A DNA stretch of 5,623 nt from positions 1-5,623 of the forward strand of contig CALHZJ010000090.1 in assembly GCA_938041005.1 (NCBI GenBank), in the 5' to 3' direction. The DNA is from an uncultured Candidatus Saccharibacteria bacterium (lineage in GTDB: Bacteria; Patescibacteriota; Saccharimonadia; Saccharimonadales; Saccharimonadaceae). A program made the position numbers and the translations under genes. Below are positions 4,665 through 5,623 of the stretch, in pieces (the stretch's first letter is position 1; each line of letters begins with the position of its first letter). The notes under the pieces were generated by a model. It searched no databases and was not told the DNA's origin. It worked only from the letters and a program-made list of their open reading frames with translations.

Positions 4665-5623
4665 TTACATAGCTGTGCCAGGTAACGTCGTTGGCCATGG
4701 AACATTGTCATTTGGCACATATGATACGCTAACGATCGGAGGGAGCGTTGGCGTTGGATTCTCAGCGCTAGCTGCTTCAGCATTAATCTGCCCACTAGTT
4801 TGAATGATCCAAGTCAAGTACGAATTACCCCGTCGTCCAGCAGAAGGGCCTTGCATCTGGTCACTAGGGCGTAGTCCATCTGGCAACGTGCCCGTACCAC
4901 CACCGTTCCAGTTATACGCCCAGCCCGTAAGAGCTGCGTACAGATAAACAGTATTGTTGATTCGTCGAACCTTGACCACGCTAGCTTTCATGGATGTTGA
5001 GAGAATTTGAGGAACACTTCTCCAGCCAGTGTCACCATATACAACCTTCCAGCCTGTTTTATCACTACCACGAGTTTTAATCCAGCGAATGGCACCGTTT
5101 GTAGCGGCTGTATCGGTATAGTATGTACCAACACTAGCCTTAACATTGCCTTCAGGCATACCAGTCCCGCGAATTTCGTACGTATCTTTCCATTCTACGT
5201 CACAGTCGTCATCAGTTTTCTTACCGAGTACTTGATTTGTTGTGCCGCCCGCAGGAAGATTCTTGCCTGTAAATTGTAAACCTAGGTTACTTGTACCATT
5301 TCCGGTAATAGTCAATCCAGTCGAGCAAGGCTGAGTACTATTAGTTGCAGAAATTGTAGCATTTTGGCCGGCTGCCCCTGTAGCACCAGTCGCACCGGTA
5401 GCTCCCGTGGCTCCAGTTACCCCAGCAGGACCCGCCGCACCAGTGTCGCCTTTGTCGCCTTTTTGGCCATCTCTACCGTTCTGACCATTAAGACCGTCCT
5501 TGCCATTTTGACCGTTCCTGCCGTTAATACCATCTCGACCATCCTTACCATTCTGTCCATTAAGACCGTCTCTACCGTCTCGGCCATCCTTACCCTTTAA
5601 GTCTGAGTAGGCTATGATATTTT
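4665..5623 (-). CDS. Collagen-like surface or fibre protein with phage tail-fibre-like C-terminal modules (5' end outside window)
   Basis: 318 codons are visible; the frame is open to the right edge, so the true start and any signal peptide or anchor are not seen. Numbering from the edge: 1-9 NIIAYSDLK; 10-87, 26 uninterrupted Gly-X-Y triplets; 88-122, a Ser/Thr/Asn-rich linker with Cys99; 123-144, PAGGTTNQVLGKK ending DVEW, a short motif frequent in phage tail fibres and minor tail proteins (usual form GGTxGQVLxKxSxxDYDxxW); 165-203, GTYYTDTAATNGAIRWIK followed by TGWKVVYGDTGWRSV, also a known phage tail pattern; 204-318, a probable beta-rich tip with LPDGLRPS at 246-253 (phage 'LPxGFRPs' type) and a Pro-rich end. 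I infer a trimeric collagen stalk with a C-terminal head that may seed trimer folding, exposed on the cell or secreted. TTG at 5315 is an internal leucine codon, not a start. Its role (adhesion to a host bacterium, or a prophage or tailocin fibre) is undecided. Confidence 0.85.
   Translation of the reverse strand, partial: NIIAYSDLKGKDGRDGRDGLNGQNGKDGRDGINGRNGQNGKDGLNGQNGRDGQKGDKGDTGAAGPAGVTGATGATGATGATGAAGQNATISATNSTQPCSTGLTITGNGTSNLGLQFTGKNLPAGGTTNQVLGKKTDDDCDVEWKDTYEIRGTGMPEGNVKASVGTYYTDTAATNGAIRWIKTRGSDKTGWKVVYGDTGWRSVPQILSTSMKASVVKVRRINNTVYLYAALTGWAYNWNGGGTGTLPDGLRPSDQMQGPSAGRRGNSYLTWIIQTSGQINAEAASAENPTPTLPPIVSVSYVPNDNVPWPTTLPGTAM
5361..5594 (-). repeat. Collagen-type Gly-X-Y repeat region, 26 triplets
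   Basis: Every third residue is Gly for 78 residues without a break. Two blocks are seen: 14 triplets with only Asp or Asn in third position (GKD, GRD, GLN, GQN, GIN, GRN), then GQK-GDK-GDT and a block GAA-GPA-GVT-GAT(x4)-GAA-GQN. Only one triplet holds proline. At DNA level a 14-base unit (GACGGTCTTAATGG on the minus strand) recurs exactly at 5557-5570 and 5485-5498, 72 bases or 8 triplets apart, which could allow copy-number change by slippage or recombination. Confidence 0.95.

Noticed and set aside
4668..5315. The collagen-like gene starting at TTG 5315 as a separate protein without the repeat
   Set aside because: The frame continues without a stop through the Gly-X-Y region to the window edge, so that TTG is an internal leucine codon.
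5361..5594. CRISPR array or tandem DNA satellite
   Set aside because: The repetition follows the reading frame as Gly-X-Y triplets with varied codons; there are no uniform repeats with unique spacers.
5364..5600. 78-codon plus-strand frame with a hydrophobic, Thr/Ile/Val-periodic product
   Set aside because: It is the complement of the Gly-X-Y repeat; the periodicity comes from the collagen codons, not from a membrane protein.

Overview
The window looks like chromosomal sequence from a small-genome bacterium of the Candidate Phyla Radiation / Patescibacteria, most likely Candidatus Saccharibacteria (TM7). This rests on recalled resemblance of the SecA, SerRS and HPF proteins, on very compact co-directional gene packing, and on a collagen-like surface protein; no search could be run. 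All genes are on the minus strand and use the standard bacterial code. TGA is not read as glycine or tryptophan in any gene here, which argues against Gracilibacteria and Absconditabacteria.

In transcription order (high to low coordinates) the window holds: (1) the 3' part of a gene for a collagen-like protein whose C-terminal modules resemble phage tail-fibre proteins (4665 to beyond 5623); (2) its terminator, running straight into a promoter for serS (seryl-tRNA synthetase, 3333-4574), which looks leaderless; (3) hpf/raiA, a short ribosome hibernation factor (2932-3303), with its own extended -10 over the serS stop codon and a strong ribosome binding site; (4) a terminator whose U-tract overlaps the next promoter; (5) secA, the preprotein translocase ATPase (176-2806); (6) 15 bases later, the first 53 codons of an M16-family (insulinase-like) metalloprotease, cut off by the window edge inside its zinc-binding HxxEH motif.

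The middle of the window is housekeeping: tRNA charging, ribosome hibernation and protein export. The hpf-secA adjacency is also familiar from Gram-positive genomes. The accessory and most interesting part is the right-hand end. There a Gly-X-Y collagen stalk is joined to a phage-fibre-like C-terminal region in one reading frame, suggesting a trimeric surface or secreted fibre. Such a protein would be exported by the Sec machinery encoded nearby, though no functional link between the two is shown. No RNA genes, CRISPR arrays, insertion sequences, integrases or riboswitches were seen, and no stretch over 300 bases lacks a gene.
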